Assembly: GCF_964026475.1 (NCBI RefSeq)
Contig: NZ_OZ032151.1
Location: 620,001 to 684,000, forward strand
DNA length: 64,000 nucleotides
Direction: 5' to 3'
DNA from: Candidatus Tisiphia endosymbiont of Nemotelus nigrinus
GTDB taxonomy: Bacteria > Pseudomonadota > Alphaproteobacteria > Rickettsiales > Rickettsiaceae
The notes beneath the pieces are model-generated. The model searched no databases and was not told where the DNA came from. It saw only the letters and a list, made by a program, of their open reading frames with translations. Numbering within the stretch: position 1 is the stretch's first letter; the number at the start of each line of letters is the position of its first letter. A program made the position numbers and the translations under genes. Below, piece after piece: positions 18,678-27,978 of the stretch.

Positions 18678-18854
18678 CTGGATATTGCATGATAGATAAT
18701 AAACCAATTGTTCTAGCCCTTGTCTCATGAGGGATACGGGCTAAAATATATAAAACTCTAAATATACAATTTGTATTTTTGTACAATTCTTCCAAACCCC
18801 TTATATTACAAGGGGTTCATAGGTAAATCTTGATACCTTCATGCAATATCCGGG
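18678..18854. mobile_element. MITE family 2, copy B (177 bp) with CTAA duplication
   Basis: The same element as at 14527, with termini CCTGGATATTGCATGA and TCATGCAATATCCGGG. It is flanked on both sides by CTAA (18674-18677 and 18855-18858), a 4-bp target duplication consistent with IS1380-type mobilisation. Confidence 0.85.
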
Positions 18855-18959
18855 CTAAACATTGATCCCATGTAATAAACTAATTTATGTGTGTACTTTA
18901 AATAGATGTCGTTTTAACTTACGTATGGCATTTAAAAGTCACAGGGAAAACAGCCCGGC

Positions 18960-19205
18960 GTCATTGCGAGGAGCTACTTTAGACACTGTTAACAAAGCTT
19001 ATTTAATTGATGAATTAATGGATTTTTTAGCGAAAATTAATAAGATTTTTGCTGGAATAGTGTACCTATTTCAAAAAAATCTTATAATTTGCAGCAAAAA
19101 AAACTTTATTCACCAACTAAATAAGCTTTGTTAACAGTGTCTAGTAGCGACGAAGCAATCTAATGAATGTGGATTGCCACAACCACTACGTGGTTTCGCA
19201 ATGAC
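18960..19205. repeat. Palindromic repeat interrupted by MITE family 1
   Basis: The repeat GTCATTGCGAGGAGCTACTT starts at 18960 and resumes after the MITE with GTAGCGACGAAGCAATC at 19144, ending CGCAATGAC at 19205. Removal of the MITE plus one TA restores a repeat of about 84 bp. The outer flank GTCACAGGGAAAACAGCCC (about 18938) matches the flank of the repeat at 6185. Confidence 0.85.
18980..19143. mobile_element. MITE family 1, copy B (164 bp, intact)
   Basis: This copy runs from TAGACACTGTTAACAAAGC to GCTTTGTTAACAGTGTCTA, with about 25-bp inverted termini bounded by TA on both sides. The interior has a second inner palindrome around AATCTTATAATTTGCAGC. No coding capacity. Its right terminus is the uninterrupted form of the IS110 insertion site at 8669. 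Confidence 0.88.
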
Positions 19206-19470
19206 GTTTTGTACCTTTCTGCAATTTTTAAATTGTCATGGGGATTACGCGTAAGGTGAGGTTTTAACTGTAAATAACCACGAATCTAATGTTTGATGTT
19301 TAGTCCCAAGGTGTGATGGTGCATATTATGAAGAAAAACCTAAACCTAAAAGCGTTTCACCTAAACCTGAAAATATTTCAGCTCAACTGTATTTTTTGAT
19401 TATAAAAAAATAGTTAAAAACAAATTAACGTATTTTTTTGGTTTGACAATTGGGTACACTATAACAAAAG
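19206..19470. repeat. Insertion-sequence end fragments between repeat and pld
   Basis: TGTTTAGTCCCAAGGTGTG at 19297 matches the left terminal repeat of the IS481 copies at 52380 and 59111. At 19388-19463 the segment ending GGTTTGACAATTGGG...CACTATAAC matches the right end of the IS3-type element at 15347-15436. No gene was found; the short frame with KPKPKSVSPKPEN between the two has no recognisable start. Confidence 0.6.
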
Positions 19471-19475
19471 GAAGG

Positions 19476-20039
19476 CTAATTCTTGGCTTTACGACTAAGC
19501 CAACTTTGCAGATACGTTTCTGCAATATCACTATTTTCTATTAATAAAACATTTTCAGCATTTCTATTATCAGCTGCGTTAGTAAAATTAAAGCTACCGG
19601 TAATCACCTTACTTTTATCAATAATCATAATCTTGTTGTGAGCAATACCTGGTACTTTATCTATGGATACATCAATACCAGCCCGTTTCAATTCATGCAT
19701 TTTAGAATATCTATCGTGTAAGTTACTACGATCCAATAATACTCTTATTTCAACACCGTTTTGTTTAGCTTTAATTAATTGGTCGACGATCTTTTGTGAA
19801 GTTAAACCAAATGCTTGAATATAGATACTATCCTTAGCTTTAGATATTTCTTGTGCTATTAATGAGCCACAACCAGATGGAGGGGTAAAGCAAACATTTA
19901 AATTATCAGTTTCATTGTGAAAACTATGCCAAGAAGCTGTAGTGCTTATTTCATTATATCCTACTCCAGTAGCAATACCGAATAAGAACGATATTATCAC
20001 TGGTAATTTTAGACTATGCTTTTTAGATATTTTTTTCAT
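19476..20039 (-). CDS. pld: Secreted phospholipase D-family protein
   Basis: This 187-residue protein has a basic N-terminus and a hydrophobic segment (about 12-27), either a signal peptide or an anchor. It carries one HKD motif: H134, K136, D141 followed by G148-S149 in ITGSFNFT, the HxKx4Dx6GS signature. One motif per chain means a homodimeric active site, as in the nuclease-like PLD subgroup. Rickettsia Pld proteins of this size have been linked to phagosomal escape; that role is carried over from the family, not shown here. The start codon overlaps the last 17 bases of lipA, so the pair is likely co-translated. Confidence 0.88.
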   Translation of the reverse strand: MKKISKKHSLKLPVIISFLFGIATGVGYNEISTTASWHSFHNETDNLNVCFTPPSGCGSLIAQEISKAKDSIYIQAFGLTSQKIVDQLIKAKQNGVEIRVLLDRSNLHDRYSKMHELKRAGIDVSIDKVPGIAHNKIMIIDKSKVITGSFNFTNAADNRNAENVLLIENSDIAETYLQSWLSRKAKN

Positions 20040-20979
20040 TTTCTATAATGTTTACAGAACATAAATTACTATAATTTTTAGATTTGATATTATCCTTTAA
20101 TTTTTGAAAATCATCACCAGCATGATAAGAAGAACGGGTTAATGGACTGGCAGAAACCATTGAGAATCCTTTAACCTTGGCAACTCTTTGAAAATATTTA
20201 AATTCTTCTGGAGAAACATATCTAGCAACTACAGCATGATTTTTGGTTGGTTGTAAATATTGTCCGATAGTTAAGAAATCAACTTTGGCTTCTCTTAAGT
20301 CGTCCATCACTTGCATAATTTCATCGTTTTTTTCTCCAAGGCCAACCATCATGCCTGATTTAGTGAAAATTTCAGGGTCTAATTTTTTTACATTATGCAA
20401 AAGACTTAGTGAATTGTAGTACCTCGCTCCTGGTCTAATAGTTTTGTATAAAGAAGGTACTGTTTCTACATTATGATTGTAAACATCTGGTTTTGCTGAT
20501 ACCACTATGTCAGCTGCTCCATCTTTCTTAAGGAAATCTGGGGTTAGAACTTCAATGGTGGTATTAGGAGAAACTAGTCTTATTTCTTTTATACAATTGG
20601 CAAAATGTTCAGCTCCACCATCATCTAAATCATCTCGATCAACTGAAGTAATTACTACATGTTCAAGCCCTAATTTCATCACAGCTTGAGCTAATCTTTG
20701 TGGTTCATGCGGATCGAGTAAATCAGGACGACCAGTTTTAACATTACAAAAGCTGCAAGCACGAGTGCAGACAGAGCCAAGAATCATAACTGTCGCGTGT
20801 TTTTTTGCCCAACATTCTCCTATATTAGGGCAGGCAGCCTCTTGGCAAACTGTATTTAATTTCAAATTTTCAATTATCTTTCTTGTATCATGATATTGAT
20901 ATGAATTTGGTGCTTTAACCTTTATCCAATTAGGTCTTTTAATAGTTGGTACTTCTTCTATTTTGATTATGTTTGACAT
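20023..20979 (-). CDS. lipA: Lipoyl synthase
   Basis: This radical-SAM enzyme inserts two sulfurs into octanoyl groups on E2 and H proteins to make lipoate. The 318-residue protein has both clusters: the auxiliary [12 protein letters not shown] (C45, C50, C56) and the radical-[11 protein letters not shown] (C71, C75, C78). It ends with the conserved [14 protein letters not shown], whose serine ligates the auxiliary cluster. Fe-S clusters would be supplied by the isc system at 33.1-36.7 kb, and SucB (3.3-4.5 kb) is one expected target. It overlaps pld by 17 bases. Confidence 0.97.
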   Translation of the reverse strand: MSNIIKIEEVPTIKRPNWIKVKAPNSYQYHDTRKIIENLKLNTVCQEAACPNIGECWAKKHATVMILGSVCTRACSFCNVKTGRPDLLDPHEPQRLAQAVMKLGLEHVVITSVDRDDLDDGGAEHFANCIKEIRLVSPNTTIEVLTPDFLKKDGAADIVVSAKPDVYNHNVETVPSLYKTIRPGARYYNSLSLLHNVKKLDPEIFTKSGMMVGLGEKNDEIMQVMDDLREAKVDFLTIGQYLQPTKNHAVVARYVSPEEFKYFQRVAKVKGFSMVSASPLTRSSYHAGDDFQKLKDNIKSKNYSNLCSVNIIENEKNI

Positions 20980-21045
20980 ATAATCCTACTTTGTTTAGGG
21001 TCTACTTTTTTATGAATTTTATATTCAAGTCATTTGAGTATATCA

Positions 21046-22041
21046 TTAAACAAATTTTTTTATTGGTAGTTTAATTATATCTGTAAGGCCAATACTATTA
21101 TCACAATTATAGGATAATTTTGGGTCAATAGGAATCTTACAGATTAAAGGTATATTATATTCTTTGGCAAAATTTTCTCCACTATTGCCACTAAATATTT
21201 GGATTTTCTTTCCTGAACTTGCTTCAACTAAATAGCTCATATTTTCTATAATACCTAAAATTGGTAGGTTAAATTTCTTGTATAAATCAATCGATCTAAC
21301 GACGTCTATTGCTGCCATTTTTTGTGGAGTAGTTACTATTATTACTCCATCTAATTGGTAATTTTCTAAAATACTCAAGTGAATATCACCGGTACCAGGG
21401 GGCATGTCAATAATTAAATAATCTAACTCCTGCCAATTAGTTAGAGATAATAGCTGGTAAATTGTCTTGCTAGACATCGGGCCACGCCAAACAATAGCAG
21501 AATTATTCTGAATAAGAAATCCAATAGAAATAATTTCAATGCCCCGCGATTTTAAAGGGGTCATTTTATTATACACTATTTCTGGCACATCACTAATACC
21601 AAATATTTGCGGAATCGACGGACCATAAATATCAGCATCCACTATTCCTACCTTATATCCTTCAAGATTTAGTTGTTCGGCTATCAATGCGGTTATAGTA
21701 GATTTACCAACTCCACCTTTACCAGATGCCACCAATATTACCTTTTTTACTCCATCAATGAAATGCCTAACTTTCGGTTTAGTTGATTTCTTGGCTAAAT
21801 TTTTGCTGCTAGTTAAAACTATAGTTATTTTGCCAATATTAGCTATTTCATTTAATTTATTGATGGCTGTAATTTTTATTTCCTCGACTTCCTTAATATC
21901 CTTGCCAAAAATATCAATTGCAAACCCAATATTCTTATCCTTAATTACAATGTTAGATATAATATCGATTAATTTCGTATTGTCACTAAAGGTAATATTA
22001 GAAATTTTATTTAGTATTTGTTGCTGGTTTATATCAATCAT
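21046..22041 (-). CDS. mrp: Mrp/ApbC-family P-loop ATPase, Fe-S carrier
   Basis: This 331-residue protein has an N-terminal MIP18-like domain (about 1-85) and a Mrp NTPase domain with the deviant Walker A ILVASGKGGVGKST and DADIYGPSIPQ, DMPPGTGDIHLS and IIENMSY motifs. Mrp proteins deliver iron-sulfur clusters. The CxxC pair that usually follows ENMSY is absent here (ENMSYLVEASSG), so cluster binding must use other residues or the function has shifted. The longer frame begins at a TTG 15 codons upstream; the ATG at 22041 (MIDINQQQILNK) was preferred although no clear Shine-Dalgarno is seen. Confidence 0.9.
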   Translation of the reverse strand: MIDINQQQILNKISNITFSDNTKLIDIISNIVIKDKNIGFAIDIFGKDIKEVEEIKITAINKLNEIANIGKITIVLTSSKNLAKKSTKPKVRHFIDGVKKVILVASGKGGVGKSTITALIAEQLNLEGYKVGIVDADIYGPSIPQIFGISDVPEIVYNKMTPLKSRGIEIISIGFLIQNNSAIVWRGPMSSKTIYQLLSLTNWQELDYLIIDMPPGTGDIHLSILENYQLDGVIIVTTPQKMAAIDVVRSIDLYKKFNLPILGIIENMSYLVEASSGKKIQIFSGNSGENFAKEYNIPLICKIPIDPKLSYNCDNSIGLTDIIKLPIKKFV

Positions 22042-22188
22042 CGTTTTTAAATTAAAGTTATAATAGGGTAGGTTTTTTTGTAACAATTATAAATCACAAA
22101 ATCTTAGTTTTAAAACAAACTAAGATTATAACGATCTTAGACACTTATATCACATTCCCAAGATGTAAGGTATCTAAGTAGTGATGAC

Positions 22189-24453
22189 TCATATTCTATC
22201 ATGATTTAGCTGTTGTGATGATGTCTTGGGCGGCGGTACTATCTTAGGTGGTGCATTGGTTATATGACGTTTTAAGTTATTCTGAATTTGCTTTAATTCA
22301 CTATTATGCATTATAGAGTCACTTGCATCAGGGGGGATAATGGTTTGTGACATATTGATAGCACATCCTTGATTTTTTGCTACTTCTTGTAGCATTGCCT
22401 CGTACTGACCCTTGGTCACAGGGATAGTGTAAATATTATCCCCCCTTTGTATATAGCCTATAGCATCTTTATCATCGTCAGTAAACTTTAATGATAATGG
22501 GTTGGTTATTTCTACTAGTTTTCCTTGCTCATTATAGTGAGTAGTAAAATAAAGTGCCTTCGATGCTTCAATATTTTCACCTTTCTCGTTTTGCACTGGG
22601 AACGAAAAATGTACAGCTGTACCAGGTGGTTTGATGGCTAATGGTAGATTAATATTACGATAATTGGTAATCTCTTTTTCTGTTACGCAATCTTCTAAAA
22701 TTACTTTAGTAGAAGTCTTGACCGTAGTTTCTGTTAGTTCAAATAATTCTTGATCTTTGACTTTAATAATCCTTGATCTAGTATCAGTTATATTGTCTAT
22801 TGATGCCTGCTTGCTCCAAGTTAACGGCTTAAAATTATTAGCCTGATGGATTTTTGCATAGCTTTGCACTTCGTCATTCATGGCTTGAGTAACAGCACTC
22901 TTTGTAACGGAGCTAGCCCAGGTTTTTTGTATTAATTCGTTGTTATTTTCTATAAACTCTTTAAATTGCTGGGAATTAATAGCAAGATTGCTAACAGCAA
23001 CTCCTGTCCCGCTCTTAATATTTGCTTCAGCTAGGACGTTTTTTAAGGTTGTTTGTTGCTTAGCAATAATTTCTTGTCTAAAAGCTAATGTTACCAAATC
23101 TACTTTGATTGGAGTTACTTTGCAGGGTACGGGCTGAATTTCATTAGCTCTAATTTCAGTAGTTGCAGTTGTTGCATCACTAATATGCATAACGTCTAGT
23201 GCTTTTCTGGATATTTGCACAGATGATTCTAGATTATTTGCAAGATTATTAGCTTTTATTGATAGTGCTTGTTTTTCTTGCTTTACTGCGTCTCTTATTG
23301 TTTGGGTTATTTCTTTAATTAATAGTACTTCTCGAGTTCTATTACCTAAAATATACTTAATATATTCTCCTTTAGTATTTTTCCTGAATTTTAGTTTTTT
23401 GCTTTGCTCAATTATATTACTAAAATAATCAAAGTGTTCATGGATTAATTTTTTTAATTCTGGCTTATTAATTTTTCCCCTTGTTACTAAAAGACCTAGC
23501 TTAATTTGCAACCCATATTCTTTTAATGATTGTTGTCTCTTTTGCATAGTCTCTTTAAGAGCATATTTAACATCAGCAATTTTTATGTGTTCTGGGGCTA
23601 TATCCTTAAATTTCTGACTCATTGCCATTTTTGCCCAATTTGCTAGTGCTTTATCACTATAATATTTTGATAATTCGGTGAAGCTATTATCAATAGTATT
23701 ATTTAAATCAACTTGTGCAGTATCAAGTAAACCTTTTACAAATAAATCATTATACTTTAGTGTGCTTGGGAATTCTCTAAAATGATTAGTTGGACCTAGT
23801 AAGGGCAGATGTCTAGACCAAGAATTTGGATATATCTCATCCTCTAATTGGTCAAAACTTCCAGCAAAATCGAGCCTAACTAGTTTAGGCGGGATAGTAG
23901 AATTGTCTGAATCTCTTATAACCCCTATATTACCTGTATGAATATCAAAGTCGCCTATTAATAAGCTAGTTGGAGCTATTTTATCAAAATCACTATAATG
24001 AAGTTCTTTAAAAGCTTTAGTTAAAGTACTTGACAATAATTCTCTTGTTCCCATAAAAAGTGGTCTTCCTCCATCTTTTCGTAACCATCTGCCTGGCTTA
24101 GTTTTCGTAGACATGTTGTTATCCATGTCTACAAACATGTCTCCACTGTAATTGTTGAAAAACTCAGATTGTACATACACCTCAGAGCCATCATTTTGTA
24201 GACCTCCTTCCTGTGCTACTTTCTCGGTAAGATGCTTAGGTACAATGAGCGAAACTTTGGCTCCATGCTCTGGATTTGTTGCTTGGAAAATTTGGGATCC
24301 CAAAAATTCTGATATATTTTTTTCCGCCTTATTTTCTTTTTTAACCATGGAAAGAACATTATCTTGGCTACTATATATCCCCCCTAATTCTCCAGCTTCA
24401 TTAGCTCCAGATTCCTTTCCTTTACAATATTGCAAATTGGTAAATTCAGACAT
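22189..24453 (-). CDS. Large protein with PI3/PI4-kinase-like catalytic loop, candidate effector
   Basis: This 754-residue protein has no signal peptide and no membrane segment. Residues 164-177 read LLIGDFDIHTGNIG, followed at 192-198 by VRLDFAG. This is the GD-x-(D)-x-H-x2-N catalytic loop plus a D-F-G-like metal site of phosphatidylinositol kinases (D168, H172, N175, D195). The region upstream (about 60-150) could supply an N-lobe. The rest is helical (about 300-480) then beta-rich, with a proline-rich tail (NAPPKIVPPPKTSS). A secreted PI kinase, Risk1, is known in Rickettsia; this may be that protein or a relative, judged from memory of the motif only. It is monocistronic and set apart from mrp by about 150 bp. 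Confidence 0.6.
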   Translation of the reverse strand: MSEFTNLQYCKGKESGANEAGELGGIYSSQDNVLSMVKKENKAEKNISEFLGSQIFQATNPEHGAKVSLIVPKHLTEKVAQEGGLQNDGSEVYVQSEFFNNYSGDMFVDMDNNMSTKTKPGRWLRKDGGRPLFMGTRELLSSTLTKAFKELHYSDFDKIAPTSLLIGDFDIHTGNIGVIRDSDNSTIPPKLVRLDFAGSFDQLEDEIYPNSWSRHLPLLGPTNHFREFPSTLKYNDLFVKGLLDTAQVDLNNTIDNSFTELSKYYSDKALANWAKMAMSQKFKDIAPEHIKIADVKYALKETMQKRQQSLKEYGLQIKLGLLVTRGKINKPELKKLIHEHFDYFSNIIEQSKKLKFRKNTKGEYIKYILGNRTREVLLIKEITQTIRDAVKQEKQALSIKANNLANNLESSVQISRKALDVMHISDATTATTEIRANEIQPVPCKVTPIKVDLVTLAFRQEIIAKQQTTLKNVLAEANIKSGTGVAVSNLAINSQQFKEFIENNNELIQKTWASSVTKSAVTQAMNDEVQSYAKIHQANNFKPLTWSKQASIDNITDTRSRIIKVKDQELFELTETTVKTSTKVILEDCVTEKEITNYRNINLPLAIKPPGTAVHFSFPVQNEKGENIEASKALYFTTHYNEQGKLVEITNPLSLKFTDDDKDAIGYIQRGDNIYTIPVTKGQYEAMLQEVAKNQGCAINMSQTIIPPDASDSIMHNSELKQIQNNLKRHITNAPPKIVPPPKTSSQQLNHDRI

Positions 24454-24681
24454 TTTTTACCTTATTTAGTTTTTTTCACGTAAGTGAGAATCTACAATAT
24501 TTCAGATCTTTTTAGGGACTGCTATAATGAGCTTAATATAACTATTGTTGTGGTTTAATTTTTGGTTAGTTTATACCCAAAAATTACCATTGTCTTAGCA
24601 TTCTTATGAATTTTCTATGTGTTATATCTCTAAACCTCTGACCGGAGCAGTATACTACTTTTCGATTGTATGTAGCGAACT

Positions 24682-25185
24682 TTATGCAGCAAGTTTATCC
24701 CTCAACACTTCAATTAATTTATTAATTGCTTCCTCAGAATTTATATTCTCAAGAATTGCAAGCTCCCCAGCTAGCCTATTTAATGCTGATTCATAAATAG
24801 TTCTTTCACTATAAGAACGATCGCTATCAACATTCTTATAGAGATCTCGTACTACTTCTGCTACGGCTACTATATTACCAGAATTTATCTTACTTTCATA
24901 TTCTTGGGCTCTTCTACTCCACATCCTATTACCTTGCTTAGCCTTGCTCTGAAGTGTTGAATATATTATAGCTAGATCAGTCTTGCTAACAAGTTTCCTA
25001 AGACCTGAAATAGCAGCTCTATTTACCGGTACTTTTAGAATCATTTTGTCTTGGGGAAACGATATTACATAAACCTTAATATCAGCACCAGCTATGAGTT
25101 GTTGTTCTACATTTACTATCTCTCCAACTCCATGGGAGGGATACACGATTCTTTCCCCTACTTTAAATTCAGATGATATTGACAT
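24682..25185 (-). CDS. CarD family transcriptional regulator
   Basis: CarD-like proteins bind RNA polymerase beta through a Tudor-like N-terminal domain and stabilise open promoter complexes. The 167-residue protein has FKVGERIVYPSHGVGEIVNVEQQ and the helical C-terminal part with RMWSRRAQEYESKINSG and a leucine-rich end. The frame extends 16 codons upstream, but the ATG at 25185 (MSISSEFKVGER) has a perfect AAGGAG six bases before it, which decides the start. No operon partner is visible; intergenic space lies on both sides. Confidence 0.92.
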   Translation of the reverse strand: MSISSEFKVGERIVYPSHGVGEIVNVEQQLIAGADIKVYVISFPQDKMILKVPVNRAAISGLRKLVSKTDLAIIYSTLQSKAKQGNRMWSRRAQEYESKINSGNIVAVAEVVRDLYKNVDSDRSYSERTIYESALNRLAGELAILENINSEEAINKLIEVLRDKLAA

Positions 25186-25568
25186 GCTTAACTCCTTATC
25201 CATTATAAAAATTAGATTATTAGTTAACTGCATTTGAACTTGCTCAAGCGAGTTACTCCTTGTTAAATATCAAATCCAACTGCATTAACTATGTAGTTCT
25301 TTTGGCAAATCACTATACTAAATATGATAACACAAATAAGTATTATTTACACCTCAACATCATAACATATTATAGAGGAATAATAAAGTATCAAGTTTAA
25401 AATTATGTCGATAACAAGTGCATGAGTGAAGTGAGGTAGAAGTATGGATATTAAAAATCAGGATAATTTACGAAGCCTATTGTATTTAACTATAAAGTTA
25501 TTATAATGTACTGTTTTGTTTGTTGAGTTGGTAAGTTATATTTACCATAACATAATTACCATAATACC
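25186..25568. other. Intergenic region between divergent carD and mnmA
   Basis: The two genes are divergently transcribed, so both promoters should lie here. I see AT-rich sequence without a gene, a clear repeat or a convincing promoter pair. AATTATGTCGATAACAAGTG at about 25402 resembles AAATTATGTCAATAACAGGTG near 18633, a short shared fragment of unknown nature. Confidence 0.4.
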
Positions 25569-26666
25569 ATGAGTAATAGAATAAGTAATCCATCTACAAT
25601 AGTAGTTGCAATGTCTGGTGGGGTTGATAGCTCAGTGGTGGCTGCTATGCTTTGTGAACAAGGGCATAAAGTCATTGGCATAACACTACAATTATATGAC
25701 CATGGCATAGCTACTATGAAAAGAAATGCCTGTTGCGCTGGGCAGGATATTTATGACGCAAAAATGGTGGCAGATAAGTTAAATATTCCGCATTATGTCC
25801 TAGATTACGAGTCTAGATTTAAAGAATCGGTAATTGATGATTTTGCTGATAGTTATATTAGAGGTGAAACGCCCTTACCCTGTGTAAAATGTAACCAGTC
25901 AGTTAAATTTAAAGACTTACTAAAAGTAGCAAAAGATTTAGGAGCCGACTGTCTTGCTACTGGTCATTACGTGCGGAAAATCGAAGGTATCGATGGGGCA
26001 GAATTGCATACTGGTATTGATATAACCAAGGATCAAAGCTATTTTTTGTTTGCAACTACCTTAGAACAACTAAATTATCTATCTTTTCCTTTGGGAGAAT
26101 TAAGTAAAGAGCAAACAAGAAATATTGCTACTAGGTTTAATTTAGGTGTTGCAGATAAGCCTGATAGCCAAGATATTTGTTTTGTGCCAGACGGTGATTA
26201 TAGGAAGATAATTAGTAAGATGCGAACCAATGCTAATGAGAAAGGCAAAATAATCCATGTACACGGCTTTGAACTTGGGACGCATAATGGTATAATAAAC
26301 TATACTGTAGGTCAACGTCGTGGACTTGGAATAGCTTTTCAGGAGCCACTTTATGTGGTAAGGATTGACCCTAATACAAAAATTGTATATGTTGGTCCAG
26401 ATTCGGTATTAGATTCTACCGAATTTACTATTAAGGATGTTAATTGGCTTGGTAGAGAAATGGTTGCGCAAAAGGAAATTGATGTACAAGTTAAGATTCG
26501 TTCGACTCGTCCTGCTACCTTTGCCAAGATTAGTAAAATGAGTAATACAGAAATAAAAGTAAAGTTAATGTCTGCAGAGAAAGCTGTAACTCCTGGGCAA
26601 GCTTGTGTCATATATGATAATGATCGAGTTCTTGGTGGGGGATGGATCACTAGAGAAATTGCATAA
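25569..26666 (+). CDS. mnmA: tRNA-specific 2-thiouridylase
   Basis: MnmA adds sulfur to U34 of tRNAs for Lys, Glu and Gln. The 365-residue protein carries the PP-loop VVAMSGGVDSSVVAAML at 12-28, the catalytic cysteines C108 (LPCVKCNQSVKF) and C204 (DSQDICFVPDG), and the TGHYV tRNA-binding segment. The C-terminal beta-barrel ends ACVIYDNDRVLGGGWI. The sulfur should come from one of the cysteine desulfurases at 33.6-36.0 kb. An ATG follows CATAATACC without a strong Shine-Dalgarno. Confidence 0.96.
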   Translation: MSNRISNPSTIVVAMSGGVDSSVVAAMLCEQGHKVIGITLQLYDHGIATMKRNACCAGQDIYDAKMVADKLNIPHYVLDYESRFKESVIDDFADSYIRGETPLPCVKCNQSVKFKDLLKVAKDLGADCLATGHYVRKIEGIDGAELHTGIDITKDQSYFLFATTLEQLNYLSFPLGELSKEQTRNIATRFNLGVADKPDSQDICFVPDGDYRKIISKMRTNANEKGKIIHVHGFELGTHNGIINYTVGQRRGLGIAFQEPLYVVRIDPNTKIVYVGPDSVLDSTEFTIKDVNWLGREMVAQKEIDVQVKIRSTRPATFAKISKMSNTEIKVKLMSAEKAVTPGQACVIYDNDRVLGGGWITREIA

Positions 26667-26830
26667 ATAGATTTCTTATGTAAGATTCTAATTTCGGATT
26701 AATCCCAAACTTCTGTAAAATATAGGTAACATGTGAGTAAGGAATTAGAAAGAGAGAGCCTGTGAAGCGGTTTTTGTTGCCATTTTGCAATACGTATGAT
26801 AATTGTATACGTAATTTATAAAGGTCTAGT

Positions 26831-27001
26831 ATGACACATCCAAAATGGGTATTAAAACTTAAAACTAAAAGAATCGAACTTCGTAATATTGGTGGACGAT
26901 TTTATCTTTATCGAATATCTTCTAAATACGACAAAGAACGTAATACCAATTACGCATCAAGCCAAAATATTACTAGGAAGCTGTTGGAGATAACTAATTA
27001 A
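26831..27001 (+). pseudogene. IS1634-like transposase N-terminal fragment
   Basis: A 56-residue frame, MTHPKWVLKLKTKRIELRNI followed by GGRFYLYRISSKYDKER, matches my recollection of the N-terminus of IS1634/IS4-type transposases (HPxWALKxKxKxTELR...YYLYK). The catalytic domain is missing and the frame ends overlapping the mnhB tail. It has an AAGG about 7 bases upstream. It is probably non-functional. Confidence 0.6.
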
Positions 27002-27401
27002 TTAAAGTATATATCAAACACATAACCGATGCAACGCAAAGTCCAACACCAATCTCAATAGCAAAAATACCAATATGTTGAGCTAGTAATTTATCATGTG
27101 TCAGAGAATAATAGTTTAAATAATTATCGTCAAATAATATCGATACCATACCGGTTAGGGCATAGATCAATACTCCGATAGTAGCCATACCAACTAGTAA
27201 ATCAATAGAGAAATATTGCTTTAATTTAAATTGACCATGGACTAAATCAAAACCAATGATCGTAGAAGCAAATATAGTACCTGCCTGGAATCCGCCTCCT
27301 GGTGATGCATCACCATTAATTTGAATATATAGACCATATAAAAATATGTAAGGTAAGACAAAAAGAGTAGAATGTTTTATAATAACAAAAATTTTAAGCA
27401 T
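26994..27401 (-). CDS. mnhB: Multisubunit Na+/H+ antiporter subunit MnhB-like
   Basis: This 135-residue membrane protein fits the MnhB domain: INGDASPGGGFQAGTIFASTIIGFDLV is the conserved core with the GGGFQ signature, and four hydrophobic segments are visible. It is a subunit of the Mrp/Mnh cation/proton antiporter. The longer frame contains an implausible YRYYYYSHKK start; the ATG at 27401 overlaps the stop of the preceding gene by eight bases. It is third in the mnhG - DUF4040 - mnhB order. Confidence 0.88.
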   Translation of the reverse strand: MLKIFVIIKHSTLFVLPYIFLYGLYIQINGDASPGGGFQAGTIFASTIIGFDLVHGQFKLKQYFSIDLLVGMATIGVLIYALTGMVSILFDDNYLNYYSLTHDKLLAQHIGIFAIEIGVGLCVASVMCLIYTLIN

Positions 27402-27978
27402 CTTTAGTAATTTTTTGTGAGAATAGTAATAATACCGATATTCCAGCAATTAAAATGACAATAGTTTCTCCAAGAGTATCGTAACCTCTATAGCTAGCTA
27501 GTAGTGCTGCAACAAAAGAGGGTATACCAATGTCACTTTTAGTATTCTCAATATAATATTTGGTTAGATGATTTTGCAATGGAGAATCTATCGCCCCATA
27601 TTCTGGTAAATCAAGTCCAGCTACGGTGAGTACCACTATAAAAATTATGCATATAATTGATGAGCTTATGACCCGGGTTGATTTAAGATTGCATTTTTGG
27701 ATAGTTGGCAATTTGCTTAAAAAGCCTAAAAATACACAGCCGGATAAACAAGCACCTAAAGCTACTTCAGTCATTGCCACGTCGGGAGCGTCCATAAGTA
27801 GGTAAGATAAACCAATAAGTAAGCTAAATATAGAGCTTATGATCACTGTTTCTAATAAAGAATTACAAAATATCAACTTAATTGATATGACGACAAGAAT
27901 TATCAAGATTAGCATAAGTAACCAACTAGCTAGTTGGAAATTTATTATGTCTGGTATAATAAATAAACGATCAATCAT
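27394..27978 (-). CDS. Mnh/Mbh antiporter subunit with DUF4040 (MrpA C-terminal/MbhD-like)
   Basis: This 194-residue protein has about five hydrophobic segments. DAPDVAMTEVALGACLSGCVFLG at about 64-86 is the conserved DAPDVA-x-TE core of the DUF4040/MbhD family, and the C-terminal part (DIGIPSFVAALLASYRGYDTLGETIVIL) matches the MbhE-like extension with its YRGYDTxGE block. In full Mrp systems these domains form the C-terminal part of MrpA. The gene overlaps mnhG by four bases and mnhB by eight, showing tight coupling. The large MrpA/D core subunits are not in the window. Confidence 0.88.
   Translation of the reverse strand: MIDRLFIIPDIINFQLASWLLMLILIILVVISIKLIFCNSLLETVIISSIFSLLIGLSYLLMDAPDVAMTEVALGACLSGCVFLGFLSKLPTIQKCNLKSTRVISSSIICIIFIVVLTVAGLDLPEYGAIDSPLQNHLTKYYIENTKSDIGIPSFVAALLASYRGYDTLGETIVILIAGISVLLLFSQKITKDA

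Noticed and set aside
18862..19134. 90-codon plus-strand frame ending in the MITE
   Set aside because: It runs from a repeat flank into MITE family 1; the coding half is only repeat sequence.
22138..22170. TTAGACACTTATATCAC as an IS110 left end
   Set aside because: It shares TAGACACTTATATC with the MITE-IS110 junction, but no further element sequence follows, so the match may be chance.
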